The position numbers and the translations under genes were made by a program. This document shows positions 8,961-19,111 of a stretch of 64,000 nt of DNA, in pieces (within the stretch, counting starts at the first letter, position 1; each line of letters opens with the position of its first letter). Where the stretch lies: the NCBI GenBank assembly GCA_023439045.1, contig JAEXOY010000016.1, positions 139,219 to 203,218 of the forward strand, read 5' to 3'. This DNA comes from Bacillota bacterium (lineage in GTDB: Bacteria; Bacillota; Clostridia; Acetivibrionales; DSM-1351). The notes beneath the pieces are model-generated. The model saw nothing but the letters and a program-made list of their open reading frames with translations, ran no database searches and was not told where the DNA came from.

Positions 8961-11900
8961 CTATATCTCCATCTGTTCTCCAATAGAAAACAAATATATA
9001 TATTTTTGGCGTACTACCTTACCAGTGAGCCGTGTCAAAGCCTGAGCATAATAATCAAGCTGCAACCTATATTTATCCCGTATTTCATAATTCACTTCTG
9101 ATACATAGTCTGTTTTATAGTCTACTAGAATAATCTCTCCATCCTCTTCAAAATAGCAGTCAATTACCCCCTGTAAAAGTACTATTTCATTGTCATTAAT
9201 ATGACTGTATGCAGGGATAGATGAGCACTGTATCTCGAGGTGAAATGGTATTTCACGATTCAGAACGGGTGCTTTTCTCATCCTACACGCTAGATCAGAA
9301 TTAAGGAATTTCTCAATTCTGTCAATCCTAATACTATCAGCCTGATTTTGCAACAGAAGATTCTTTTGTACCATTAAATCAATCTGTTTTTTAATATCAA
9401 AGTCATTAAAATCAAGATGCTGCAACACAAAGTGTAAAATGCTTCCCTTTTCTGCCCCAGACAATTGTTTTTTACCCTGTAGGAACAGTGGTTTTTTCAT
9501 AACAGGACGCTCAAGTAGCTTTTCACCATCTTCCTCACCGGTAGAAAATAGTCTTTTCAACTCAGTTACCGAGAATTTAGGTGGAATAGTTGAAAGCTCA
9601 CTGCCACCGTATTCCCAGCTCAGCCGCCTATCTATCTCCTGCCTATAATACTCACTGATGTCGTCGGCTGAGCCCACAAGCCACTGCTCCAAACTATTAC
9701 TCTGCTGTGCTTGGGCATCATCTGAACAACAAGGCAAATCCCCTTCCTTACAGAAATACACTTGCCAATGAGATTTTAAGCTGTCATTGTTGGTAGCCTT
9801 TGTTGCATCTCCATCAATAGAGCTATTTTCATCTCTGAAACTGCAATCACCTAATAACTTACTGCAATTACCCAATACCTTACTGCAAGCACCTAATACC
9901 TTACTGCAAGCACCTAACAATTCACCACAATCCTCATGTGTTGTGAGCGCTGAACAAATCCAGTCGAGATAGTTCTGGGCCTTGAGCATATTATATGGCT
10001 CCAGTTTGCAATCCGAACCACTTTTTGACATGTCCAGCCATTTCTTTTTTGCACTGTCCAACTTTCTGACAGAACCAGTAATAATAAGCTTTTCTCGAGC
10101 TCTTGTCATAGCAACATAAAGTATTCTCATTTCCTCTGAGAGAGTCTCGGTGCGAACCTTCATTTGAATAGCGAGCTTTGCCACAGAAGCATATTTGAAA
10201 CGGGTAATATCAACTATATCGGGGCCAAAACCTATTTCCTGATGCAAGAGAATACTTCTGTATATATCCTGCATATTAAACTTCTTGCCGCATCCACTTA
10301 GAAAAACTACTGGAAACTCAAGCCCTTTGCTTTTGTGAATACTCATTATTCTGACAAATTTATCATTGTCATCAAGAACCTTGGCACTGCCCATATCCCC
10401 CTTGCTGGTCTTGAGCTTGTCAATAAAGTTAATAAAGTTGAATAAGCCCTTGAAACTTGTTGTTTCAAACTGGAGAGCCTTTTCAAACAGCATTCTCAGA
10501 TTGGCCTGTCGTTTCTCACCGCCAGGTAATGCACCCACAATACTCATATAGCCTGTGTCATTGTACAAGTGCCACAGTAGTCTGTCAGTGGGCATATAAT
10601 GAGAAATCTCACGATACTTTGTAAGCTTAGCAGCTATATGTGCTGCTTTCTTCCCAGCTTCACTATCCACCTCTGCTAAAGCCACAAGGGCATCATATAA
10701 GTGCCCATTTCTAGTAGCAAGCCTTAGGTCTGCCAAGTCATCTGAAGAAAAACCTGCAATAGGTGACCTCAGTACCGAAAGCAAAGGAATATCTTGATAA
10801 GGGTTATCAATTATTTGTAACAAAGACATCATTACTTGTACTTCGGTGGTCTTGAAAAAACCTGCTCCAGTATCAGCAAATCCTGGAATCCCATATCGGG
10901 CAAATTCTTGTAAAAATATTTCGCTCCAATTCTTTGTTGTGCGAAGTAATATTACTATATCCTTGTACTCAATGTCTTTATATGTTTTGTTTTTCTTATC
11001 ATATACTTTAAATTTATTACCCTGTTTGTCCTTACTCATAAGTTCTAGAATTCGTTTTGCAACCATTCTTGCCTCAAGCTGGATATTATCGAGTGGCTCT
11101 TCATTTTCATCGTCAAAATCGGCTGCATCGGCAGCACCCTGTTCACCCGCACTGCCCGTCGCAGCGGTAGGGCTCTGCCCAACGGTAGTACCCAGTTTCT
11201 GTGCACCTTCTATATTACTCTGTCCGACGGTAGTACCAAGCTTCTGTGCACCTTCTATAGCACTCTGCCCCACGGCAGCACCCTGTTCTCCCGCACCGCC
11301 CGTCGCAGTGGTAGGGCTCTGCCCCACGGCAGCACCTAGCTCCTGTGCACCACCCGTTGCAGTTACATTCCCCGGCTCTTCATGCGGGCTAGTCTCCATT
11401 ATATAAATCTCAGTTTGTCTGCCATCTGTCGGTTTATCCGAAGGTATATCATAATACTCTGCTCCATACTTCAGATCTTCTTCGTTAGTATAATCCAGTT
11501 CACCAGCAAGTTTTGACATTATACTCCGGAAAATAAAATTTACTGAATTTACGACCTCTCTGCCGCTTCTGAAGTTCTTATCCAGTACAATCTTGCTGTA
11601 CAGTGCTTCCTGAGGTGAATAGGATTCATATTTTTCCATAAAAAGGTCGGGTTTTGCCTGTCTGAACCGGTAAATGCTCTGTTTCACGTCCCCTACCATA
11701 AATACATTAGGCTGGCCTTCCTCTTCCCTTGAAATGGTCTTTATGATGATTTCTTGGACATCATTACTGTCCTGATACTCATCAACCATTATTTCAGAAT
11801 ATTTACGCCTATAGTTTTTAGCGATATCAGATGCCACATTTTCTCCCTCTTTGGTGAGAATTTTGAGGCAGAAGTGTTCAAGGTCATTGAAGTCCACGGC

Positions 11901-12998
11901 ACTCTTTTGCTTCTTTCTTTCCTGATACTGCCTGTCAAAGTCCAAAACAAGGTGAGATAGACATTTTAGCAGTGGATATAGCTTTTTGAGCTCACTTAGC
12001 ATATCCTCCGACTTGCAGTAAAAAACGTCCTCTTGTAGCTTTTTAATATATGTCTTAAGTTCCTCTCTGGTCTCCTTCACCTTTTCTTTTACGTACTCAT
12101 CCGCATTTCTTGCACTTGTGGGAAGTCTAGAAAAGCTATAGCCCTGAACCAGCGAAAACACTTCATCCCACATACCCTTATCGCATGCTGATATTATGCA
12201 ATTTACCATGTTGAGGTCATCATTAAATACATCTATATATTTAGTCAAGCCCTCAGCATTTGAAAGCTGAGCCAAGCAATCCTCAAGCTGGCAAGCAAGG
12301 TTTTTAAGCACTATATTAATGTTATTAATAATAATTTTACCCCATTCGGTAACTCCAAAGTCCTCAACTGCTATATTAAACATTTCAACCGCTTTATCCA
12401 GCCATTGTTCTGGCCACGGGCTGCTTTGAATAAAGGAATGAACCTCAAGCACCATGTCCTGAATAGCGAGGTCATCCCTATTGCCTCCATAGCTTTCCAG
12501 CAAACTAAAATAATTCTCCTTGTTTCCTGTAAAGCTGTCATTCTCTTCTTCATACAAGCTATCAAAAAGGTCATTGAGAGTTTCCAGTTTCAATAGATAA
12601 GCTTCTGTTTCGTCCAAAATCCTGAATTTTGGATCTATATCCAAGCACTGAAAGTTATTACGTATAACGCTAAGACAAAAGGAATGTATGGTTGTTATAT
12701 CTGCTTTATTCAGTAAGGTTTGCTGTCTCTGAATATTTTTATTATCGGGTTTTCTCTCTAGTTCCTTGGCAATAGCTTCGCCAATTCTCTCCTTCATCTC
12801 GGTTGCTGCAGCATTTGTAAAGGTAACGATAAGCAGACTATCAACGTCCACTGGGTTATCAGGGTCGGTTATTTTTTTGATAATGCGCTCAACCAATACC
12901 GCAGTTTTACCCGCGCCAGCAGCAGCCGCAACCAAAAGATTACAGCCTCTTCTATCTATAGCGCTTTGTTGCTCTTTGGTCCATTTGTTATCTGCCAT
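8961..12998 (-). CDS. addA: AddA, helicase-nuclease subunit A of the AddAB recombination complex
   Basis: AddA is the UvrD-like 3'-5' helicase plus RecB-family nuclease that, with AddB, processes double-strand breaks for RecA. Visible motifs: Walker A AAAGAGKT (residues ~25-32), motif II MVDEYQDSN, motif III VGDVKQSIYRFRQA, motif V/VI SIHKSKGLEFPVVF and LYVAMTRAREKL, and the nuclease motif ILVDYKTDY near the C-terminus. At 1345 residues it is longer than the usual ~1230-1250. The excess is explained by two repeat-built insertions, at about residues 533-632 and 1027-1054, both between conserved blocks. The ATG overlaps the end of addB by 11 bases, implying translational coupling. Confidence 0.96.
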   Translation of the reverse strand: MADNKWTKEQQSAIDRRGCNLLVAAAAGAGKTAVLVERIIKKITDPDNPVDVDSLLIVTFTNAAATEMKERIGEAIAKELERKPDNKNIQRQQTLLNKADITTIHSFCLSVIRNNFQCLDIDPKFRILDETEAYLLKLETLNDLFDSLYEEENDSFTGNKENYFSLLESYGGNRDDLAIQDMVLEVHSFIQSSPWPEQWLDKAVEMFNIAVEDFGVTEWGKIIINNINIVLKNLACQLEDCLAQLSNAEGLTKYIDVFNDDLNMVNCIISACDKGMWDEVFSLVQGYSFSRLPTSARNADEYVKEKVKETREELKTYIKKLQEDVFYCKSEDMLSELKKLYPLLKCLSHLVLDFDRQYQERKKQKSAVDFNDLEHFCLKILTKEGENVASDIAKNYRRKYSEIMVDEYQDSNDVQEIIIKTISREEEGQPNVFMVGDVKQSIYRFRQAKPDLFMEKYESYSPQEALYSKIVLDKNFRSGREVVNSVNFIFRSIMSKLAGELDYTNEEDLKYGAEYYDIPSDKPTDGRQTEIYIMETSPHEEPGNVTATGGAQELGAAVGQSPTTATGGAGEQGAAVGQSAIEGAQKLGTTVGQSNIEGAQKLGTTVGQSPTAATGSAGEQGAADAADFDDENEEPLDNIQLEARMVAKRILELMSKDKQGNKFKVYDKKNKTYKDIEYKDIVILLRTTKNWSEIFLQEFARYGIPGFADTGAGFFKTTEVQVMMSLLQIIDNPYQDIPLLSVLRSPIAGFSSDDLADLRLATRNGHLYDALVALAEVDSEAGKKAAHIAAKLTKYREISHYMPTDRLLWHLYNDTGYMSIVGALPGGEKRQANLRMLFEKALQFETTSFKGLFNFINFIDKLKTSKGDMGSAKVLDDNDKFVRIMSIHKSKGLEFPVVFLSGCGKKFNMQDIYRSILLHQEIGFGPDIVDITRFKYASVAKLAIQMKVRTETLSEEMRILYVAMTRAREKLIITGSVRKLDSAKKKWLDMSKSGSDCKLEPYNMLKAQNYLDWICSALTTHEDCGELLGACSKVLGACSKVLGNCSKLLGDCSFRDENSSIDGDATKATNNDSLKSHWQVYFCKEGDLPCCSDDAQAQQSNSLEQWLVGSADDISEYYRQEIDRRLSWEYGGSELSTIPPKFSVTELKRLFSTGEEDGEKLLERPVMKKPLFLQGKKQLSGAEKGSILHFVLQHLDFNDFDIKKQIDLMVQKNLLLQNQADSIRIDRIEKFLNSDLACRMRKAPVLNREIPFHLEIQCSSIPAYSHINDNEIVLLQGVIDCYFEEDGEIILVDYKTDYVSEVNYEIRDKYRLQLDYYAQALTRLTGKVVRQKYIYLFSIGEQMEI
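9840..9923 (-). repeat. Four in-frame 21-base repeats inside addA
   Basis: Units at 9840-9860, 9861-9881, 9882-9902 and 9903-9923 encode LLGACSK-like heptads with one cysteine each (residues ~1027-1054). The array lies between the helicase motifs and the nuclease domain, where length changes would be tolerated. Confidence 0.85.
11105..11400 (-). repeat. GC-rich in-frame repeat block inside addA
   Basis: Imperfect 15-19 residue units such as GAQKLGTTVGQS and GAGEQGAAVGQS are repeated about five times at residues ~533-632, followed by an acidic stretch. The DNA is strikingly GC-rich against an AT-rich surround (21 of 30 bases at 11131-11160 are G or C). It occupies a loop before the second helicase half. 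Confidence 0.85.
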
Positions 12999-15900
12999 TT
13001 ACACTGTCCGTTCCTTTCATAATACTCCAAACCTCATCGTCCTTCTTGTCAAACAACTGACGATAGCTATTATCACTCATTGTAGGGTCAAACTGACAAA
13101 CCGCTTGATAGCTGCAATAATCACAACCAGTCTGCTTATTTTTCCTGTAAGGTCTTATAGCTACATTCCCTTTCATTATCTCTGTAAACAGGTCTGTTAA
13201 CAGCCTTTTTGTATATGCTCTTAGCATAGAGAACTGCTCCCTCGAAGCAGTTGATGATGGCTTTCCGAGCTGTCCATCCTTATTGATCCTGGCAGGTATG
13301 ATAATAGAAGTACCAGAAATACTGTTATCCATTTCGGTAATCAGCTTTACTTCACCTAGCAGCAAGCCATTCATCTTGAGCTTTTTCATTATTGCAAGCT
13401 CAATATCGCTTGAATCTGTACCACTTTTTGCACTCACTATAGGGTCATCCAGCCGGAAATACAGCATACCCCCCGGTATTATTGGGCCTTTAAACTTGTT
13501 TGCTGCCCCTTCCTGCAAGGCATCCATATAGGTTATAAGCTGCAATTGTAAGCCATTTAAAGCATCACTGAGGCTAAAGTCCTTATTTCCCGATTTATAA
13601 TCGACAATTCTAACATAAGTTCCCTCTTCAGTCTCTAACGTATCCACCCTGTCAATTCTGCCAATGAAACTAACCTTTTCACCGGTATTCAGCTCAATCA
13701 CAACTGGCGGCAGCTCTGCCTTTTCACCAAAGTCCACCTCATATCCAGCCGGGTTGAAGCTACCCATTCTGATATGCTGTGCAATCATCCAAATGGACCT
13801 AGCAATAACTCTTCTAAGCCTTGTCATTAGTGCCTTATATCTGGCTGACGATGTAATGGAGGACATTTTCATCTGTGATAATACATCTGACACTATGAGC
13901 CCCACCTGTTCATTACACCAATCTCTATTAAAGTCACGCCATGTCATTTCATTCTCTTTTAGAACTGCTGCAAACTTCTCAATCACAGCATGCATAAAGC
14001 TTCCAACATCAGGTGCTCTGAGCTGAAAAAGCTTCCTTTCCTTTGCTTTTAGGCCAAATTGAACATAATATGCAAAGGGGCATACAGAGTATTTTTCTAT
14101 CCTCGATACACTTGAGCGCGCATTAGTGCCATATAAAGAGAGTACTTTTTCCCTACTCACTGCACTACAAATATTTTTATAATTTAGGGCATAAGCCAAC
14201 AATTCACATTGGCTTCTCCAATCCTCATGCTGTAAAAACCATGCATATACCTCTTTCCAAAAGGCGTCCACCGAACCTCCATCAGAGAGTCCTCTAAGCT
14301 GACATACCAGCTGGCGAAATGCAGGATTCTTTGCTGCAATGTGGTCCAAGTAGATGTCAGTGCTGTCAGCAGTAGTAATAGAAGCAGTGCTGTCAGTAGT
14401 ATTAATAACATTGCTGCCAATAGTTTTAGCAACATTGCGGTCTGTAGTATTAATAACATTGCTGCCAGTAGTTTTAGCAACATTGCTCTTTGTTGTAATA
14501 TTGCTGAATATTCTTTTTAGCCTGGATATTAAGGTAGAGGGCCTTAGAGTTTTGCCCTGACTATCGGCAACAGGCCAACTTAATGTTAGTCGCTTAGAAG
14601 CAGCAGTCAAAGTCTTATATATTAGAAATTGCTCATCAAAAGCCTTGGCCCGTGTATCACTGGCAAGCTCTAAGCCCTTCTCCAGAAGGGTATTTCTATC
14701 TTGATCGTTTAATATTCCCTCATCCATACCAGTTGAAGGAAACACCCCGTCATTTACGCCTAAAATATATACATCGGTAACATTGGTGCTTTTTGAATGC
14801 TCTGCACTACCTACAATAATCTGGTCAACAGATGCAGGAATGGTGGATATCTTGTACTCAGCCAAGCCTATTCTAAATATATTGGTAAAGCGCTGTGTTG
14901 ACACAGTCTCCTCACCCATTACCTCAACTATCTGGTCAAACACGTCCATGAGGATATTCCACACCTGCTGATATTCGCTGGCAAGCCGTCTTTCTCCATT
15001 CTCATTAAAGTAATCAACTAACTGTGTAATCTTTATAAATACACCTGTTTTTTCTAAAAATACATAAATGGCTTCACAAAAAGCAGCAGCTGTATTTCTT
15101 CCTTTTGTCCTTCCTCTAAACTCAACCAACGGTTCTATTATTGTTGCCCTTATTTCATTAATACGTAATAAAAATTCTTCGTCCTGCCCCTCATTTTTGT
15201 CAGAAAACAGCTCAGAACTCATTTTCCAGTCCTCAGCCTGATACCATCTGCTGCCCCTTATTCCACATGCAAGCACATAATTTTCAATCAGATCAATATC
15301 ACTTGAAGGTATTGATAGAAGCCCTGCCTTTAAATAGCTGAAAACATCCTCATAAGTCCAGTTATTGTTGAAAATATCTAACAAAGACAGTACAAGTCTC
15401 ACCAATGGATGATTGGTAATATCCGACTTTGAATCAATAAAAAACGGTATCTCATATTCTGAAAAAATTGCCTCAACAATATTCTTGTAGCCTTCAAGAT
15501 TTCTTGTAACCACAGATATATCCCTATATCTTCTTCCATTGTCCCTGCACTGCTTAATTATATATTTAGCGCACTGTTCCACCTCAGTATAAATATTGCC
15601 CGCCTCAAACAGACTAATATCCTCCGTTTTGTCACTAAAGGACTTGTTGGGGTAACTAAAGAAATTGCTCTCAAGATGGATTAACTCGTCGCTATCCTTC
15701 ATTCTGAACAGTTTTCCGTTATTAAAGCTGTTTGCATTTATCGGTGTTTTAACTAAGGTCCCAATACTGTTAGCTATGCGCATTAGCTTGTTGTATGAAT
15801 ATTTAACCGAACTGAATACATCGGTGTCCTGGATTCCGCCTTCCTCCACCAGAACATCAGTGCATAGGGTTATGGTAACATCACTTGCCACCAGCAAAAG

Positions 15901-16545
15901 CTGCTCTATTACTGAGTATTCCTGAGGGGTAAAGCCCGAAAAGCCATCTATCCATATACTTGCACCACGACATTGTTCTGACTCTCCTATTTTCCTGGAT
16001 AACTGAGTAAGCTCATCATCTGCGTCCCTAAAGCGCTCTCCAAGCATTTTTTCAAACTCTTGATAAATAGTGCTTATTTCGGTCAGCTTTTCTTTTAAGT
16101 ATGTGTTCTCCAACTGTTCAATGGTTTTTCCCAATCGTTGAAGATTAACCTCGTAACGCTTCATTTCTGTAATAAGGGTAGAAATAGTGTTTACAAAGCC
16201 CTTGCTGTCGGCAGATTTGCTAAAAATAGACGGTTCATCCTTCAGCTTGTCCAATATACGATATATAATCATACATTTACCGGCAGGATGAATAAGAGGA
16301 GCTGTTACTCCCCCAACCTCATTCATTACTCTGTGAGCCAAACGTCTAAAACTCAGAACCTCTGCTCCAATAATGCCACCTAGCCCAAGCTTTGCAGATA
16401 AGGCACGCTCGGCTTCAAAGGTAAACTGTTCGGGTACAATTAATATAATTTTTTCGTTTCCTGCAAGGTAGTTCAGCTTGATTTCTTCAAGGCACTGTTG
16501 AGATTTCCCGCTGCCTGCCCTGCCATAAATAATTTTTATGCTCAT
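12988..16545 (-). CDS. addB: AddB, helicase-nuclease subunit B of the AddAB complex
   Basis: AddB partners AddA in end resection and Chi recognition. The start has a P-loop IIYGRAGSGKSQQ (residues 4-16). The C-terminus carries the RecB-like nuclease motif VRIVDYKSG. The four-cysteine Fe-S cluster is visible: one Cys in KYSVCPFAYY, three in GCDYCSYQAVC. At 1185 residues it is near the usual length. A Thr/Asn-rich insertion at about residues 685-717 is built from two 48-base repeats. The ATG at 16545 has AGGAG five bases upstream. A TATAAT at 16580-16585 may be its -10, but no good -35 is visible. It is the first gene of an addB-addA operon. Confidence 0.96.
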   Translation of the reverse strand: MSIKIIYGRAGSGKSQQCLEEIKLNYLAGNEKIILIVPEQFTFEAERALSAKLGLGGIIGAEVLSFRRLAHRVMNEVGGVTAPLIHPAGKCMIIYRILDKLKDEPSIFSKSADSKGFVNTISTLITEMKRYEVNLQRLGKTIEQLENTYLKEKLTEISTIYQEFEKMLGERFRDADDELTQLSRKIGESEQCRGASIWIDGFSGFTPQEYSVIEQLLLVASDVTITLCTDVLVEEGGIQDTDVFSSVKYSYNKLMRIANSIGTLVKTPINANSFNNGKLFRMKDSDELIHLESNFFSYPNKSFSDKTEDISLFEAGNIYTEVEQCAKYIIKQCRDNGRRYRDISVVTRNLEGYKNIVEAIFSEYEIPFFIDSKSDITNHPLVRLVLSLLDIFNNNWTYEDVFSYLKAGLLSIPSSDIDLIENYVLACGIRGSRWYQAEDWKMSSELFSDKNEGQDEEFLLRINEIRATIIEPLVEFRGRTKGRNTAAAFCEAIYVFLEKTGVFIKITQLVDYFNENGERRLASEYQQVWNILMDVFDQIVEVMGEETVSTQRFTNIFRIGLAEYKISTIPASVDQIIVGSAEHSKSTNVTDVYILGVNDGVFPSTGMDEGILNDQDRNTLLEKGLELASDTRAKAFDEQFLIYKTLTAASKRLTLSWPVADSQGKTLRPSTLISRLKRIFSNITTKSNVAKTTGSNVINTTDRNVAKTIGSNVINTTDSTASITTADSTDIYLDHIAAKNPAFRQLVCQLRGLSDGGSVDAFWKEVYAWFLQHEDWRSQCELLAYALNYKNICSAVSREKVLSLYGTNARSSVSRIEKYSVCPFAYYVQFGLKAKERKLFQLRAPDVGSFMHAVIEKFAAVLKENEMTWRDFNRDWCNEQVGLIVSDVLSQMKMSSITSSARYKALMTRLRRVIARSIWMIAQHIRMGSFNPAGYEVDFGEKAELPPVVIELNTGEKVSFIGRIDRVDTLETEEGTYVRIVDYKSGNKDFSLSDALNGLQLQLITYMDALQEGAANKFKGPIIPGGMLYFRLDDPIVSAKSGTDSSDIELAIMKKLKMNGLLLGEVKLITEMDNSISGTSIIIPARINKDGQLGKPSSTASREQFSMLRAYTKRLLTDLFTEIMKGNVAIRPYRKNKQTGCDYCSYQAVCQFDPTMSDNSYRQLFDKKDDEVWSIMKGTDSVNGR
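14397..14492 (-). repeat. Two in-frame 48-base repeats inside addB
   Basis: Copies at 14397-14444 and 14445-14492 encode GSNVINTTD..NVAKT units, with partial further copies on both sides. Both repeats keep the frame and sit in a poorly conserved linker. Confidence 0.85.
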
Positions 16546-16719
16546 CTAAACTCCTGATTTATTAATTTCTTATATTTAAATTATAAAGTATTGCTTAGAT
16601 GCTGGCTATTTAAATGCCACCACCTTGTTGCCCTGCTATTTCACTACTATTTTGTTATTAATATGTTGCTATTTGTTGATACCACTGCTATATTTGCATC
16701 ATATTTTGATCTCAATATT

Positions 16720-17703
16720 TTATAGCTTAACATTTTCCAGCTGCTTACTTTGTACGTCATAAAATAGCTGAGGCTTTATTTTTACAAATAATGATACTAT
16801 TCCATAGAATGCAACAGATATTATTAAAGTATATACCAATTGCATTACAGGGTCAAAGTTAGAGGTAAAGAAAATAGTATTCGTTGTTAGAGCAGCGTCT
16901 GGAAAGCTTACAACCAAAAAGCAAAATAGATTGTTAATAGCATGTACACCTATAGCTATTTCTAATGAATTTGATTTAATAGTTACAATAGCTAGCAATA
17001 CTCCTACTACAAAATAATTTAATATAGTACATGTAGTATCAATCGAGCTCATTTTTGTTGAGGCAAATACCTCTGGGTTAGCTAAATGGGGGAGCATAAA
17101 AATAGCACCTGAGATTAATGAAAGAAGCCATGCATTTCTCACCTTAAGCCCAAAGCCTTGTATTACATATCCCCTAAAAACCAGTTCTTCTGCAGTTGTT
17201 TGAATCGGGGTCATTATGAGTATAACGGGTAACATTATCCAAAACCGTGACGGTTCAAAGCTAAATGAGTAGGTTTCAGGGTATAACAGGTAATCTACCA
17301 ATGATCCCGCGCAAAGCAGCAACCCATATCCAACAATGCCAATCATCATCTTGCTGATAGAAATTTTAGGGCTTTGTGTAATTAAGCTTTTAAATGGTCT
17401 ATAGTGAATATACCTTACTGCAACAAACACACCAAGGATCATTAAATATATAGTAAGGTTTGCCATCAAATACTGTTCTTCCACCCCCATGAAAAGGTTT
17501 AAGAAAGCAGTAGGATTTAAGGCCAAATTTAAAGCGTCGTCAGAAATTAATGCCTCAGGATTTCTAAACATTGTAATAAGAAACCAAACTCCGGAAAATA
17601 TAGAACCAATAATAAAGTACGTAAACATAATGAATGATGTTCCAGCTATAAACCTTGAAGGTCTTGTATTCCCTAGTCTTGCAAGTTCTTGGTATTTAAG
17701 CAT
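16720..17703 (-). CDS. CPBP-family intramembrane metalloprotease
   Basis: This 327-residue multi-pass membrane protein carries the CPBP/Rce1-type motifs: Glu172-Glu173 with Arg177 in EELVFRGY, His206 in PHLANP, and His254 with Asn257/258 in GVHAINN. These are the expected catalytic metal-binding residues facing the membrane interior. About eight hydrophobic segments are visible. Bacterial members process prenylated or secreted peptides, give bacteriocin self-immunity, or have unknown roles; nothing nearby identifies a substrate. GGGAGG lies five bases before the ATG. It is divergent from the diguanylate cyclase gene. Confidence 0.82.
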   Translation of the reverse strand: MLKYQELARLGNTRPSRFIAGTSFIMFTYFIIGSIFSGVWFLITMFRNPEALISDDALNLALNPTAFLNLFMGVEEQYLMANLTIYLMILGVFVAVRYIHYRPFKSLITQSPKISISKMMIGIVGYGLLLCAGSLVDYLLYPETYSFSFEPSRFWIMLPVILIMTPIQTTAEELVFRGYVIQGFGLKVRNAWLLSLISGAIFMLPHLANPEVFASTKMSSIDTTCTILNYFVVGVLLAIVTIKSNSLEIAIGVHAINNLFCFLVVSFPDAALTTNTIFFTSNFDPVMQLVYTLIISVAFYGIVSLFVKIKPQLFYDVQSKQLENVKL

Positions 17704-17853
17704 TTGGGCCTCCCTTTAATAAATATGTTTTTGTCTACTAAATGGACAATAGTTTCATCTTTGTACATTAATTATACTATTATATATAGGTTTTTTGAAT
17801 AATTGTATTTCCATTTTTGTATAAATTGTGTAAAATATAAATGAGGTGAACAC

Positions 17854-18975
17854 ATGTTAAGGAACTATTTAATTAATGCTGCTTTTCTGGTTTCATTTAT
17901 AAGTATAATCTACATATATTATATTAAAACTGAGATCAATATTAATTCCAAGCGTGTATTTAAGCTCTTTCTAGGCTTTATTTATGGGGTTCTGGGAATT
18001 CTATTAATGATTTTTAGTGTAAATGTGGGGGATAATGTACTAGTGGATTATAGATATTTACCACTAATGCTTTCCTACTTTAGCTGCGGACTTACATCTG
18101 GTATCCTTACCTTTTTTATGATATTTACTGGAAGGCTTTTATTACATGGTATAAATTTTACTTCAACTGTAGGTATTTTGGGGTTAATTACTGTAATACT
18201 GCTATGTATAGTGGTAAATAGCCTTGTAAATTCTAGAGAAAAACTATGGTTAATTAGCTTAGGAGCATCATTACTTGTTGCAGAAACATTACATTTTATC
18301 CTTATAGAGGATGCTGATATAAGACTTACCATCATTGTCACACATAGTCTAAGCTATATCATATTGGGGATTTTCACATACTTATATACAAACAAGCTGC
18401 AATTACTTGGACAGTCATATAGAAAATACCGTTCTGAATCAAGTCATGACTTCTTAACTGGATTAAATAATGTCAGAAGCTTTGATACTTTATATAATAG
18501 AGCTAAGAATAATGCAATAGAAAACGATTTGCCTTTGTGTCTTCTTGCTATTGATATAGACTTTTTCAAAAAAGTCAACGATACATATGGACATTTAGAA
18601 GGTGATATCGTATTACAAGAATTAGGCTCCATACTGAAAAATTCCTGCCGTTCAACTGATATTGTGTCAAGGAATGGAGGAGAAGAATTTTCGGTTATAC
18701 TAAATGACTGCTTACCTGATATAGGAATGGAAATAGCTGAGAAAATCAGAATTAATGTCGCTAGTACTCCTATTTTGCTTTCAGATGGTAAAGAGATAAG
18801 TATTACCGTATCAGTTGGTATTGCATGCTTTCCAGATTATGTTCGAGAAATAAATGATATTAGAGAAAAAGCTGATATTGCTTTGTATGAAGCAAAGAGA
18901 ACTGGCCGAAACAAATGTGTTCTTTTTGAAAACAAAACTATCGTAGTCAATACATGTCCACCATTTTGTGACTAG
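17854..18975 (+). CDS. Membrane diguanylate cyclase (5TMR-LYT-like sensor plus GGDEF)
   Basis: This enzyme should make cyclic di-GMP from two GTP at the inner face of the membrane. Residues 1-180 form about six hydrophobic segments resembling the 5TMR-LYT ligand-sensing module. The GGDEF domain spans about 195-365, with active-site GGEEF at 275-279 and the substrate-binding DIDFFKKVND. The inhibitory I-site RxxD is intact (Arg266-Asp269), so product inhibition is expected. GAGGTG lies five bases upstream of the ATG. It is followed by a strong terminator and then by the convergent giant surface-protein operon, a plausible but unproven target of its signal. Confidence 0.9.
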   Translation: MLRNYLINAAFLVSFISIIYIYYIKTEININSKRVFKLFLGFIYGVLGILLMIFSVNVGDNVLVDYRYLPLMLSYFSCGLTSGILTFFMIFTGRLLLHGINFTSTVGILGLITVILLCIVVNSLVNSREKLWLISLGASLLVAETLHFILIEDADIRLTIIVTHSLSYIILGIFTYLYTNKLQLLGQSYRKYRSESSHDFLTGLNNVRSFDTLYNRAKNNAIENDLPLCLLAIDIDFFKKVNDTYGHLEGDIVLQELGSILKNSCRSTDIVSRNGGEEFSVILNDCLPDIGMEIAEKIRINVASTPILLSDGKEISITVSVGIACFPDYVREINDIREKADIALYEAKRTGRNKCVLFENKTIVVNTCPPFCD

Positions 18976-18998
18976 AGTACATTTCCTACCTTTATTAT

Positions 18999-19032
18999 AA
19001 AAAGCAGTCAAGCTCGAGCTTGACTGCTTTTT
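18999..19032. terminator. Bidirectional intrinsic terminator
   Basis: Perfect 17-base arms with core AAAGCAGTCAAGCTC meet without a loop, so a few central bases open. A-run and T-run flanks occur on both sides. It separates the convergent diguanylate cyclase and SLH-protein genes and can stop both. Confidence 0.88.
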
Positions 19033-19111
19033 ATGTTATACGGTATTATACTACAATACTACTCACTTTGATCAAATGCTGGCTTTTATGATTAGACAAC
19101 CTTTTTGCATA

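Noticed and set aside
10846..11406. 186-codon plus-strand frame over the addA repeat block
   Set aside because: It mirrors the GC-rich repeat in addA, which removes stops on both strands; there is no independent sign of coding.
16720..17703. CPBP protease as an abortive-infection defence gene
   Set aside because: The family was once labelled Abi, but no other defence genes or mobile element marks are nearby; a general membrane protease is the safer call.
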